DNA of 64,000 bases from Aphis gossypii (lineage: Eukaryota > Arthropoda > Insecta > Hemiptera > Aphididae), in NCBI RefSeq assembly GCF_020184175.1, contig NC_065533.1, positions 58,194,351-58,258,350 of the forward strand. Direction: 5' to 3'. The notes under the pieces are model-generated. The model searched no databases, was not told where the DNA came from, and was given only the letters and a program-made list of their open reading frames with translations. Numbering within the stretch: the stretch's first letter is position 1; the number at the start of each line of letters is the position of its first letter. The position numbers and the translations under genes are program-made. This document shows positions 1 to 12,030 of this stretch, in pieces.

Positions 1-1940
1 AAAAAAAAACTGACAGATGTTTATAAAATACGAACACTAACTATACACGCACTATACAGGCATAAAGCAACGTGAAACGAAGTACTCGTGAAAGTCGTGA
101 ATCGGTCTACGGACAACGATAAACTGTCACGTTAATTCAGAGTACTCATATGTACCAATTAGGCATTACTAATTGGCCCATCAGGTACTTCCAATCGATA
201 ACATTTATCAATAAAGATAAAATTTCTAAAATAGTAATTGATATAGACAATAATTTAATGTTAAATGTCAAGTAAAACCTAAAGATACCAAATATGCATT
301 ATTATGCGCTAATAAAATATAAATATGCTTTGAAAGAAAAATATATCGAAATATGCAAATATATGCAACATAAAAATTTTGCTTTCGTTTTCTATAGGTC
401 AAAAAACGAATTTTTATCCTACTCTGTAACTTTTATTATTAAAGGAAAAAAATATGTAAATGCATGAACATCCCCCTTTAGTAATTACAAATAGTTCATG
501 CACTAGGTATCTAATAAAAATATATTTTGGACATATATAATGTTTTACAAATTCAATAAATACTTCTCCACACATAAAAATAACAATTATTGAAACATAC
601 AAAAGTATTATGACAAAGTTTAACCATAAAGTTTATAATTAAACTAAAAATAAGTTTACTTAAAATGTTAGTTATCACAAACACGATTTAACACAGTAGC
701 ATAATTGAAGACCTTGGAGCAACAATAAGATGTCTCCATATTTTGGTCCAGATTAGTTTTTGATTGCACAGTAAGAAAAAAAAACTTGAGGATTAGTTTG
801 GAGGAAACAGAAAATAATAATTAATTTAGGTAATTTAAATATAGGTAACATTTATCAGAAAATATTTTTAATTAATTTTTTAAATAAAGATTTTAAATTT
901 TTATTGATTCAAATTAAATCTTTTCTTAAAAAAAGGATTTATGATAATTTTAAATAAGTAGTATTTTTTTGTTTCCACCAACTGGCAACTTACCCCATTG
1001 GTCCACTCTGGGAACTAACATAGACATAATTAATAGTCACAACATAATAATTATATCGTGCATAAAAATTCAACTTGGAAAAAACTACAAAAAGATATTA
1101 TGGCATACTTTGTGAATTTTTCTGGAGAAGCAAAATTAAAATGTGAATTTTTATTCCACGAAAAAATACTAGGACCATTGATTTTTAATTCTTCCTTAAA
1201 ATGACAATTACAAATTTTTGTATTTTTGGGTATAGCATCTGATCTTCTACATCTAATAACAAAGAAATGTTACCAATATAAATAGTAAATAATATATATT
1301 TTTTTGATATAGTATAAAAACTGAACTAAAGTTAACGAGATATCTACCTTACTGCTTTGGCCCAATTATTGCGTAGTACATCATCTGCAGGGAACCTAAA
1401 AAACTTACAGTTTTCTCTATTAGAAATATGGGAACATAACGGAACCCAACAATGAACCATATTTACAAATTTTTAATACTAAAAAAAAAAAATATTTAAT
1501 TTTTGTAATTGGGTACACTTAACTTTTATTTAGTGTAGTAGCACAGATTAAATAATTAATTTAATTAATCTGTTTTATTTAATCCGAGGTAGTAGTAGCT
1601 GGTAGTCTGTACGCAATATTGTTCTGCTTCAATATTTACTTTTATAAAATTCAATTTTCTCCCGAATAAATACACCAATTTTTAAGGTTTTTGAATTAAA
1701 ATTTGACAAAACATGTATATTTTAAATAATAAATGGTCATTGGGCTAAGAATTGAACAGAAATATATTAAAAATGAATATCTAGTTCAAATTATTTCTTG
1801 CCTATGTAATTTAAATGGGGTGAACCGTGATAACGGTTTGTTTTGAACCGTTCGTAATTCTTATCACATATTCGTTATCAGACTATTTGTTCCTATGATA
1901 AAAATTCACCGCTAGGCGCGTGTGCATCAGCGGCCACTTT
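1..1940. other. AT-rich DNA without recognisable gene
   Basis: Only short chance reading frames are present and none resembles a family I know. Around 280-400 there are several ATATGCAA-like words, similar in flavour to those upstream of the hAT fragment near 42.1-42.2 kb. I cannot place an element boundary here. Confidence 0.5.
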
Positions 1941-1949
1941 TCATTCACC

Positions 1950-3660
1950 CGACTATAGTCAAAATAATGCTTCAATTTCAATCTTCGGGTATGGTTTCCG
2001 ATGGTGCATTATAGAGGTTAAAAGTAAACATTTTCCAACAGATTTCAAAAAAATCGAGAAAAACAAAAAAAAAAGATGACGGAAAAATGATAATTTTTAC
2101 GCAAAACCAGTTTTCGTCAAAATCGAATTTTTTATTTTGCTATAACTTTTCACCAAATGTTTATATTAGCGTTCTCCATACACAGTTAAATTTTCAATTT
2201 TTTTTTTAATAACGATAAAAATTTTTTGGCTGACCAGAAAATCTTGAAAATTTAATACAAGGTTTCTTATAAGTTGTTCTTAAAGTAATAAAAAAAAATC
2301 CGAAGTCGTTAGTCACAATTTTTTTTTATGAGTGCATAAAGTTCGAATTTATACAAAATATGTCAAAATTGCGAAAATTTGTAAGTAATTTTGTGGTTGG
2401 AAAATCGTAAAAATGTTTTCTTTTATAACTAAGTTTTGAAAATTTGGTACAAGATTCTCCATAAATTGTTCTTCAAATATCTGTAAAAAAACTCTACCGG
2501 ATTCAGACAAAAAATTTTTAAGAGTGTTTGAAATTTAAATTTTTACAAAACCGCGTTAAATAACGGTTTAACCTTTAACGATTTTTGATATTTGTTGTTT
2601 TTCAAATAGTATAAGTCGTAAATACTTAAAAATTTTACCAGTTATTTAGAAAGTGTCGATACAATTTTTTTGGTGGAGTCAAAATATTTGAAAAATTAAT
2701 ACAAAATTCCTCATAAGTTATTCTTATAGCGATAAAAAAATTATAAGAATACATAGGCACAATTTTTTTTTATTAGCATTTGAAGTTCAAATTTTGACAA
2801 AAACTCGTCAAAATCATGAATATTTGCAATTATTTTGTAGTTCAAAATTCATAAAATTGTTTATATTTATATCTAACGTTAAATATTCTAGACTGACAAA
2901 TCATCTCCGTTCAGAATCGTTTTTAATATACAATGATACCTATCATTGCATTCAAATTTAACCTACCCTTGTCCGAAGTCCACCCCACCCCCTAATGTAC
3001 AGCAGAGCGGTACCCACTTGCCGACTTTTTTTTTTTTTGTTTTTCTCGATTTTTTTTGAAAACTGTTGGAAAATGTTTACTTTTTACCTCTATGATGCAT
3101 CAAAGATATTCACTTTTCCATCGGAAACCACCCCCGAAGTTTGAAATTGAAGCATTATTTCGACTAGTTATGCTGTACACAGATACAAATAAAAACATAC
3201 ATCATTGTAAAATCAATACATTCATCACTCCGTTCAGAATCTAAAATGGCGGAAAAACGGGAATTTTTTACGCAAAACCAGTTTCCGACCGAATCGATTT
3301 TTTATATGGTTGTAATTCAAAAACTAATCACTGTAAACACTTGAAATTTTCACCAAATGGTTATGTTAGTGTTATCTATATATAGATAAATTTTTAAAAA
3401 TTGTTGACTTTTTTTGAGTTATTTAGAAATTTTCGTTTTTTATGCGAATTTTTTTTTGAAGTGCCGGTAAAAAAATTTTGGATGACAAAAAAACTTGAAA
3501 ATTAATACAAGGTTCCTTATGAGTTGTTCATATTGTAACTAAAAAAAATTAAAAATCGTTACTCACAATTTTTTTTTATAAGTGTTTACAGTTAAATAAA
3601 ATAATTATAAAATATAAAAATAGTTATAAAATACAACACTAAGTTTTCCATGGGTTTTTT
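1950..3660. repeat. Dispersed AT-rich repeat with inverted arms
   Basis: A block at about 1,960-2,110 (plus orientation) recurs inverted at about 3,030-3,190. Both share a tract that reads ATAATGCTTCAATTTCAA-like, then CATTTTCCAACAG, then a run of A. A further segment at about 3,240-3,440, with GCAAAACCAGTTT and TTCACCAAATG, matches about 2,095-2,170. The same family returns at 63,540-64,000. The layout suggests a non-autonomous element, or several, with long arms. No coding potential or clean target duplication was seen. Confidence 0.55.
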
Positions 3661-3746
3661 CTTCAAGTATCTGTAGAGAAAACTCGAAGCATCATTATTG
3701 GAAAAATGTTAAGTGAGTTTATTCTATATATTAGTTATAATATTAT

Positions 3747-4062
3747 AGTCGCGGCCAAATGAATGTGCGGTTGGTGACTCCGGTCACCGCAAGGCGATAT
3801 CACACTGAATAGTACAGCTGTTGGCGGTATATTTTAAAATAAAGTAATCGTATCATCGTTTTTGATATAATAACCATATAACCTTTAACACAAAGGAAGC
3901 CTGCGTCCACGTAGTAATATGCTAGAAAAAAATCGTTTTATTCGAAACGAATTTGAAAATCGCGTGCTATTCATGTGTAAACGTTACCTAAAATTATGAG
4001 TTCTAATTAGCCACCGGCAAAAGTAGGCGGAGCACCAACCGCACATTCATTTGGCCGCGACT
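3747..4062. mobile_element. MITE with about 30-bp near-perfect terminal inverted repeats
   Basis: The left end begins AGTCGCGGCCAAATGAATGT and the right end is its exact inverse. About 30 bp match before the first difference. The body is 316 bp with no reading frame. I could not identify a target-site duplication with certainty (flanks read ..AATATTAT and CTAGTCCG..), so the superfamily stays open. Confidence 0.8.
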
Positions 4063-4960
4063 CTAGTCCGTGGTTTGAACATTATGATCTATACAGTGGT
4101 ACCAATATGTCGTTTAAAATTTTCGAAAATATTGTTATATTATACGTGATATTTCAGTGACAGTCACTATGCTCAAATTATTTTCATAGATATTTGAAAT
4201 ACACCTATAAAACGTGTATAGGTGTATATTATGTATATGTGTATAGTATCGTGATGTTGGGTAAAAACACAGACTATATATTATATTAATTATTACGATG
4301 CTCTGTGAATAATAGTTTAAGTAATTGGTGTCATACAAACTCTTCGGAACCACGTGAACGACGCATGATAGAGAGATATGAATATGTGATGACACTGATA
4401 ACGTGAGGAAGCTCCGACATTTTTATATTCTTATTCGTTATAGGTGTTTTATGCCTGCATATGGCAGATACATAATAATAATTATTTTCAAGTTTTAAGT
4501 GAGTTTCAATTTCTGGTTTTGGTTAAATTGAACATTATACCTTGTTGTTTTTAATGTATTTTGTTAATATGGTGTAATCAATTATCAAATAACCAAGTGA
4601 TTAGTTTAATTTGTCAACGGAACTGTTTTCATTCGAAGCCCAATGAAAGGAGTTACCTTTTGTTTCGTCAAGGTATGTTTACTTTATTAATTTTAATTAG
4701 TTATAGTGGTTGTGAATTGAATATTAAACGTAGCCTGCACGTGTGATATATTTTATTTTATTTTTTTTCATTGAAATTGTTTTGTCCGAATAAAATATAT
4801 TTTGACCAATGAATTTCCAACTCCAACCGATGTGGTTATAGGCAACTTTACTATGCCTACACATTTCAATGCATTTATTGAAATAGCATAATGTATGGTA
4901 TGTATTATTATGTATAATTGAGTACTTTTTTGGTATACATTGCCAGTTACAATTTTTGGG
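4063..4960. other. Intergenic AT-rich DNA
   Basis: No gene, RNA or repeat that I can support. Short open frames at 4,135-4,395 and 4,561-4,746 have low-complexity composition and no family resemblance. Confidence 0.4.
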
Positions 4961-4964
4961 GGGC

Positions 4965-5205
4965 TATATTTTAGCCGAATATATTAAAGCCGACAATATT
5001 ATAGCCGAAAAATATTACAACCGACTGTATTTTAGCCGACAAATATTTCAACAGACAATATTTTAGCCGAAAAATATTACAGCCGACTGTATTTTAGCCG
5101 ACAAATATTTCAACAGACAATATTTTAGCCGAAAAATATTACAGCCGAACGTATTTTAGCCGATAAATATTACAGCCGACAGTATTTTAGTCGACAACTA
5201 GAATT
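4965..5205. repeat. Tandem repeat of TATTTTAGCCGA-type units
   Basis: Words of the type ATATTTTAGCCGA(A/C)AAATATTACAGCCGA repeat about nine times. A longer 62-bp unit, starting CAACAGACAATATTTTAG, occurs at about 5,050 and again at 5,112 almost unchanged. The array is non-coding. Confidence 0.8.
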
Positions 5206-5734
5206 TGACAGTTGGTAACATTGATTATAATCCCACCATTCCGACCATTCGAAACTTTACGTTTTTTGTTGATTCGTAAATCGTATTGCCTATATTAGCC
5301 TTTTAAAATAAAATATCTTATTGAATTTTTATTTTTTGTATGTTATGTAATTAATATGTATTGAATATTGATGTAAAACAAATAACTATAACAATTAATA
5401 GAATAGTTTATGTATGAAATAAAACAAAATCGATGAATATACAATTTTGTAATATTATTATAATAACCTAAGTCCTAATTATTAGTATAAAAATAATAAG
5501 AAGTATAAAATTATCTATGCGTAAAATCAATCAAACGAAATTCCTTATACATAATATTACATTATATCAACAGTAGGTATTAAAATTAAAACAATAATCT
5601 TTATCTTTATATATTATTAAAACGTGAGGCGATTTCTTGTGACAGTTATATCTGAAGTTCTACCGGGCCGATTTTCACGATTTTTTTTTCAAACGAAAGT
5701 ACTCGGTGTGTAGATGAGCGATCAAAAGAGAAAA

Positions 5735-5800
5735 GTCCAAAATAATAATTATTTAAATACTTATTATAAGCATAAAGTTTGCCTGTTACGTAGACTATTA
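5735..5800 (+). repeat. Direct repeat, partner at 6,919-6,970
   Basis: The tract AATAATTATTTAAATA..TATTA(T)AAGCATAAAGTTTGCC occurs here and again at 6,919-6,970 in the same orientation, with a few differences. The solo LTR at 6,195-6,649 lies between the two copies. The rest of 5,206-6,194 and 6,650-7,673 holds no gene. A short (CA)n run sits at about 7,003-7,015. Confidence 0.55.
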
Positions 5801-6194
5801 TTATTTATTTTCCAAGTTTTTTTTCATTTTTTTTACACTTTTCGCTCCTATATTGGTCACAGGAGAAGATGCTTATGTAAATGTAATGATATGTAATGTA
5901 ATGACGTCACTGTCCAGCAAGCAGTCACGGCACTAGAATTTTTTTCTAGGGGGGGCAGTGGGGCAAATATTTTTTTTTACATGGGCTAAAATTTTTTCAA
6001 CAAATGCTGAGGTTATTTAAATGAAATATAAATATTTTTGTATCATATAACATAATATAGCTATTAGCTATAAAGTACATACGTTTTATATTGTATGCTC
6101 TAAGAGTCTAAACAGATAATATATACAAACTTTTGAATAGTTAAAAATGTTTTAAGAATAATGTCAAATATTTTTTTTGTACCATAAAATGTCT

Positions 6195-6649
6195 TGTTAT
6201 GGGCTATGAGATATCTATAAAATATCTACGAGATTACAAGGCTAAGTTAGTATGACCATGCCTCGTGTAAAGGGTAATGCGGATGCTACTATGACCATGA
6301 CACGTGTCGGGATAGTAAGCGCACCAATAATGATGCATTTGAGATGTTATTGCACATTCTCAAATTCGTGTCCGAATTTGCAACAACAACAACAAGGACA
6401 CCTGGTTTTACCCAGAAGGCAACAACACGACGTAAACAAGAGACGCACCACAATATATAAGGGAGCCCGAAGACCAGCAACGGCAGATGTACCAAAGCTA
6501 TCAACAACTGAGCACTTTCACGTCACTCAGACACTTATTTAATTTGTTACATGTATTTTGTTTGTATGCAATAAAACATATTACGTTATTAAGTTTAACT
6601 TTCATTCAAATTAACCATTTGGATTCAAATCTGATACTGGCACGCAACA
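6195..6649 (+). mobile_element. Solo long terminal repeat
   Basis: The 455-bp segment starts TGTTATGGG and ends CGCAACA, giving the TGTT...AACA ends of an LTR. The 4-bp word GTCT directly precedes it (6,191-6,194) and directly follows it (6,650-6,653), as expected of a target duplication; 4 bp is common for Gypsy-type elements. Inside are a TATATAA box at 6,454-6,460 and an AATAAA signal at 6,570-6,575, in the right order for plus-strand transcription. No gag-pol or second LTR is in the window, so a solo LTR left by LTR-LTR recombination is the simplest reading. Superfamily is inferred from duplication length only. Confidence 0.75.
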
Positions 6650-7673
6650 GTCTAATCACAGGTCTTCAACAACTATACCTATCCATAATGATAACATGAT
6701 ATACAAAAATGATAAGTTCTTTATGACTTTAATATTACATACCTTTGTGAATGAAAAATTATGTTTCTTTTACTTACCTACATTTCATAAATATAAATTA
6801 AAGTAATTGTGTTTAGTAATGAACAATTTGTTTCAATCATCTTTAATGCAATGATTTGGGATACGTTTATTTGTTTATTTTCAAGTTTCAAAATATGAGG
6901 AGAATCTGGAATAAAAACGTTCAAAAAAATAATTATTTAAATAGATATTAGAAGCATAAAGTTTGCCGTATTGTTACATAGCGATGCGCGTTGCTTACCG
7001 TGCACACACACACACATCTTTAGAACCCCCACTACTCCTACGTCTGCTGCAGTACTGTCGTAGTGTCGTCGTCGCGCGTCAGCAGCGATGTATTATTTCC
7101 AATAATAAATATATGAATATTGAATATAAAATATAATAAAACACGAATTTACAAACAATTTGTATTTTATCAATATAAATAATATTACTGATAATACTGT
7201 AATATTTAGTAGGTGGGTCGTGCGCGGAGTATGAGCGTTAGTTTAAAATCGTACCACCGGTAGCGTATGTAGAAACCAAAAAATTAATCGAGTGGCTGTT
7301 CTATACTATCTATGTTCTATGATTATTTCATATTTAGCATTGACGCATTGTGCACTGTTACTGTTGTGTTATCGTTGTAGTTTCGTCGTCGTATTTTATT
7401 ATTATTATTTAAAATTAATACTATAGTATAACACGCTATTAATATACGCGTACCACCTATCAAGTATACATCACAGCCACGCACACAGTTCGATAGAAAA
7501 TATAAACCAGATAGCCCGCAATTGTATAACAGTATAATATTATGTTCTGTTTATCGTTTCTATGGTGATTTATATTATATCTACTACGAATTACGATATT
7601 TATATTATATATAAAAAAATTATTATATTATTTATATTCATATTTTTTATTTATTTTATTATTATTATTTAAA

Positions 7674-7778
7674 ATGGAATATCAATTAATTCCAATACCA
7701 GGCGATAGAAATTGTTTATTTCGTTCCGTGTCACATTTAATATTCGGCACGCAAGAAGAACATCAAAATATTCGATTA
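7674..7778 (+). pseudogene. OTU-family cysteine protease, N-terminal fragment
   Basis: An ATG-started frame has the motif GDRNCLFRSVSHLIFG near residues 10-25, followed by EEHQNIR. This matches the catalytic Asp-(Gly)-Asn-Cys block of OTU deubiquitinase-like domains, with Cys as nucleophile. The frame is cut after about 35 residues at a TTAA (7,776-7,779), where piggyBac sequence on the other strand begins, so the catalytic His region is missing. OTU domains occur in several transposon types, including Helentrons and some large DNA elements, so this may be a transposon gene rather than a host gene. Which one cannot be told from this fragment. Confidence 0.65.
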
Positions 7779-9014
7779 ATAACATTTTTTGGATTAAACT
7801 TCCTGTTGGATCTCAAAGTACCTACTGAATTCGTTGATCGGGACAAAAGTTCATTTGCTAAGCTAATAGAAGTATACCAGTTATCTGTGAATATTGTTCT
7901 CCCCATATCCAAGTAGTCTTCGGACAACTCCATAACAATTTTAGTTGAAAGTCCCATTCCAGGAACTGATTCCTGTCCAGCGTATATTTTGAAACCTACT
8001 GTATATCCATCATTCGTGCATAGCTTAAAAGCCTTTATTCCATACCTATGCCTTTTATTTTGGATGTATTGACGGAACGACAAACGTCCGACAAAAGGAA
8101 TAATTGATTCATCGACACATAAATTTTCACCTGGTATGTTACAATTTTTAAATTTGTTTACTAACATATCAACTAAGCCACGTATCTTAAATATTCGATC
8201 TCCTCGAGGACATTCATTATTATTACAACAATGAAAACTTCTTAGTAATAATTCAAATCGATTTCTTTTCATATAATTAGAAATGTTAGATTTATAAATA
8301 TCATTTTTGCTCCAATATGACGCTATAGATGGTTGAGGAGTCAATCCCATCCACATAATGATACCCAAAAATGTCCTCATTTCTACAATGTCTGTTTCTA
8401 CCCATTCCTTGAGCCTAGATTTTGGCCGTTTGGCTGAAGCATATAAACTGTTACCATATCTATTTGTTTCTATAACCAATAAATTTAAAACTTCGTCATC
8501 GACAAATAAACAAAAAAAATCTTATGGGGACCCGTTATTAAGTGTTTCAATTATATCCGGGTTAATTCCAAAAGGCTCTTCATTCGGATTGAAAACTGGA
8601 CACGAAGTACTATTATTCGCTAGACCACAAATAGATGGAATGTGAGTAGGAAAAATATTAATATTTGGCTTGTGTGGTATGCTACTATCTTCTTCATCGC
8701 TTGAAGAAAAAATGTTAGAATCCTGTATAATAGTATACATATATTAGTACTTTATTATAGAATAGATTTGCGAATAAATTACGGGTTATTCAACTTTTTT
8801 GAACGTGAAAATCGATAAAGATAAATTAAAATAATCAGTAAGACCCCTCCACGCTACTCGATACCTAAAATCTAAATCTATAAATCGCATATAAATAATA
8901 ATAATAATAACATACCAAAGTATAGTCATGGTCTGCATCCGAATCATCGCCAAAGTCAGATAAATCATCATCAAATGACATATTAAGAGCATCAATAATT
9001 TCGCTGTTCTCCAT
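7776..9014 (-). pseudogene. piggyBac transposase, N-terminal and catalytic part
   Basis: The probable start is the ATG at 9,014. A short acidic exon (9,014-8,916, rich in Asp and Glu) ends at a GTATGT donor. A second exon begins at 8,722 after an AG, in phase. The coding frame then shifts near 8,480-8,520, by an A-rich tract. The next stretch (8,479-7,776) shows the DDE_Tnp_1_7 fold signature: NLCVDESIIPFVGR carries the first catalytic Asp and GRTIFTDNWYTS the second, followed by GTLRSNRK. The third Asp pair is in the displaced C-terminal part at 9,838-10,403. This is a broken gene of the PGBD type. Function is cut-and-paste transposition at TTAA. Confidence 0.85.
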
Positions 9015-9112
9015 TACATAATATTATACGTTGCGCATCGTCAACGAGTCAAAGTAAAATGAAAATATAAAAATGATATGACAGTATGGGCTATAATAAT
9101 ATACTATAGGCA

Positions 9113-9543
9113 TTGAGTACCATAACAGGTACTCGCTTGGAATCGGTTTATTTTTCTTTAAATAAACCTACAATTATACCAATAAGCTTATAAGATAAGA
9201 AAATTATTATAAATATGAAAAAAACCCAAGGCCTATGGTGTAAGCTATCTAAAAATACAACGGCGTACGTGACGAAACCAGTGAGTACCAGTATTGGTAC
9301 TCACGGCGTGTGCGGACAACCCTGTAAAAATACTCCGGCAGTCAACTTGTTAATTGATTGAGTACCAATATTGGTACTCAATGACGTAATCACGAAAAAC
9401 TATAAGTACCAAAATTGACCCTCAAAGCTTGAGAGTCAAATAGTGTGAGCACCAGTATTGGTACTCAAAGCGTCTAGAAGAAATATGTTAAAACTATTAA
9501 GGCCTAGGATACATATCACTTGAGTACCGAATATGGTACTCAT
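9113..9543. repeat. Five spaced palindromes GAGTACCA-N4-TGGTACTC
   Basis: Palindromic sites lie at 9,113-9,135 (degenerate), 9,281-9,304, 9,358-9,381 (perfect over 24 bp), 9,445-9,468 (one arm changed) and 9,520-9,543. The last four are 75-87 bp apart. They fall between the two piggyBac halves, in what would be the subterminal DNA of the element. A 15-bp word GGCAGTCAACTTGTTAAT-like occurs next to two of them (from 9,337 and from 9,543). By analogy with the palindromic sites bound by the Cys-rich C-terminus of piggyBac transposases, they may be transposase-binding sites. That function is inferred. Confidence 0.75.
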
Positions 9544-9837
9544 GGCAGTCAACTTGTTAATGGAATAGAAAATACAGATAAAGACGATTTATTCAATGTA
9601 AATAGCATCGTGACATTGTTATTTGTTCATATAAAAATCTTTTTTTATATTTTGGGTAAATTAACTTACAAAATATTGTATAATAATGAAAAAAATAATA
9701 AAACATACTTCTTAGTATACTTGTAAATAAAACTGCTTAACTAAAAGTACTTAAAATACTTGTCAACAAAATATAAAAATAAAAATAAATTACTTAAAAT
9801 TTTATTCTTTTTGACGAATGTGTCGTAAAAAAACAAT

Positions 9838-10403
9838 CTAAACATAAGGCTTAGAACATCTTATACACATAGTTTGCACTTTCCGAGTGACTTTTTGTGC
9901 ATGCTGTCTTCCACCTTGCTTCGCCATCTCATTATAGCATTCGTAACATCTTCCTCTCTTGCAAGTAACTAGCTTATGGTTTTCTTCTTGACTTATTTGA
10001 GAAATTTCAGATTTTTGAATTAGTGATTTTAGAATAATCTCTCTAAATTCAGTAACGCCTATTTTGTTACCAGTAACAGTAGTGAACAAGGTTAGTGCAT
10101 TTAATAAACTTGTGTTTAATAATATTTCAAACGCTACTTTGCGATACCACTTCAGTGATCGTCTAAGTGGTGAATGATATGATCCCCTTAAGTCCGAAAT
10201 ATCCACAAATCCTTTGGCTTTATTATAGTCAAATACCACTTTTGGTTTAACAATTTTATTACCATATTTGTTAGTAGTTTCTATAACGTTATCGTTGTGT
10301 TTAGTTGATAACATTAATACATCTCTCTTGTCCTTCCACTTCAATACTAGAATATTATTTTCATTTTTATTTGATATTATTTCCCCTTTCTTTAATTTTG
10401 CAT
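9838..10403 (-). pseudogene. piggyBac transposase, C-terminal part with Cys-rich domain
   Basis: The frame opens with AKLKKGEIIS, then a beta-rich stretch, then VVFDYNKAKGFVDISDL, which holds the third catalytic Asp region of piggyBac transposases. Next comes LRRSLKWYRKVAFEILLNT. It ends with a Cys-rich tail (CKRGRCYECY ... MCIRCSKPY) of the RING-like zinc-binding type that binds element ends. The frame is open from the TTAA junction to its stop at 9,838. The in-frame ATG near 10,419 lies in flanking DNA and is probably not a true start. It complements the catalytic part at 7,776-9,014 but sits on the wrong side of it. Confidence 0.85.
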
Positions 10404-10607
10404 TAAATAAGTATAGCATTACATATAAATGAATGCTGCTGCATTTTTTGTTTGTATTAATTCTATTACTATTGTATACAAATATCTTTTAAGCTTATTG
10501 TACCACGAGTACAGATTGTTAAATTTTCTTAATTCAAAAATAAAAAAAAAAAAATTTGAAATTTTCTACTCTCATTATTTTTTTTATACTTGTACTTTAT
10601 ACTCACC

Positions 10608-12030
10608 ATGGAACTCATCATGGACCATGCTAAACTCTTTGAAGATGACGATAATGAACTTAACGAGTACGTAAACTATGTTCGAAGACCTTATACTATA
10701 AGATGTATGATCGATCATTTTAATAAATGGGATGACTACGATTTTAAAGTCAGATTTCGATTATCTAAAGAGACGGTTATTGAAGTTTTCAATACTACAA
10801 AACATTCCATTTCATCAAACTCGGATAGGTGTGTTATTATTTATATTTATATTATACCTGATTGCAAGTATATGCTTAGCCACGAAATAAGGTATTATTC
10901 ATGGGCTAAGTATAATATATTTATTTAACAATGATTTATAATTTTGAACAGGAATCATGCTGTAACTCCGGCTCAAAGACTATTATTAACTTAACGGTTT
11001 TATGCCACGGGGAGCTATTTAATTAGTGCAGGTGATTGTATTGGGGTTAGCAAATCATCAGCATGCCTCATAGTTCGAGATGTAAGCCTGGCTATAGCTA
11101 ACCTTCGTAAAGAGTATGTTCGAATGCCAGATAATGATTTTGAAATTAGGCAGTTACAAAAAGATTTTTATAAAATAGCGAAATTTCCATTAGTTATTGG
11201 GGCTATAGATTGCACCCATGTGAAAATTCAAAGTCCTGGTAAGTTGTGATGTATATTATACTCGTATGTAGGTATAATAATGTAGTTACCTATTATAATA
11301 ATATAATGGTTGTTTGGATTTGTGATTATTTAAACATCTACCCTAAAAAATGGCATATCAAATTTTAAAACATATTATATAATTTTTAACAATCCAAATA
11401 TACTAGTTTTAATTTTTATGAATAAACATGTTTAAAAAAAAAAATGAATCATTTATTTAAAGTGGCCCAAATGCTAAGTATTTTCGTAATCGAAAGTGGT
11501 GGTTCTCATTCAATGTCCAAACAGTGGTATCTTCAAAACTAAAAATTATGGATATAAATGTACGCTGGCCGGGTTCAACTCACGATTCAACTATATTCTC
11601 CAACTCAAAAATATACCAAGACTTACATTTTACAAAGAAATGGGGCAATAGTTTAATTGTTGCAGACTCTGGATATGCCAGTACAGACCATGTTGTAACC
11701 CCATTTCTTAATCCACAGCTTGGGCCAGAAAATGTTTACAATGAATTACAGATAAGAACTAGAAATCCAGTAGAGCGCACATATAGTGTTTGGAAACGTC
11801 GCTTTCCTATATTGTCCCTTGGACTGAGATTCCAAGCACATAAGGTGCAATCAGTTATCATTGCATGTTCAGTTCTTCATAACATAGCAATTGACAAAAA
11901 TGATCAAATACCTTATGATAATTCAGTAATCCAATTACCAGAAGAAGTTTTAGAGAATATACCTATAATTCAAAATAATCAGACTAATGCTAGATCTCGA
12001 TTATTGAATGAGTATTTTTCACAACTGTAA
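10608..12030 (+). pseudogene. PIF/Harbinger transposase (HARBI1-like), copy A
   Basis: Three exons are visible: 10,608-10,828 (ATG in a CACCATGG context), 10,952-11,238 and about 11,463-12,030, with GT donors at 10,829 and 11,239. Exon 1 has VRRPYTIR...HFNKWDDYDFKVRFRLSK. Exon 2 has GAIDCTHVKIQSPG with the first catalytic Asp. Exon 3 has GSTHDSTIF, VADSGYA (second Asp) and RTRNPVERTYSVWKRRFP (Glu), then IIACSVLHNIA. It is broken: an in-frame TAA at 10,992-10,994 replaces a Leu codon just before RFYATGS, and the exon 3 acceptor appears to have lost one base. The gene converges on the Myb/SANT-like gene ending at 12,430, the usual Harbinger two-gene plan. Confidence 0.9.

Larger units (their letters stand above)
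7776..10406 (-). mobile_element. piggyBac element with permuted halves, TTAA at both outer edges
   Basis: On the minus strand the N-terminal part of a piggyBac transposase (9,014 down to 7,776) lies downstream of its own C-terminal part (10,403 down to 9,838), the reverse of normal order. The two parts look complementary: the first ends after ..NPKNVI and the second begins ..NAKLKKGEII, which is where one continuous protein would be cut. Both outer cut points lie on TTAA (7,776-7,779 and 10,403-10,406), the piggyBac target word. The region between the halves (9,015-9,837) would hold the joined element ends and carries five palindromic sites. Two adjacent truncated copies remain possible. Confidence 0.65.

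Noticed and set aside
6252..6542. 96-codon plus-strand frame with a poly-Gln stretch
   Set aside because: It lies wholly inside the solo LTR, across its TATA box.
7674..7916. OTU protein as an 80-codon intact gene
   Set aside because: Only the first 35 codons resemble OTU; the rest is the antisense of the piggyBac transposase after the TTAA junction.
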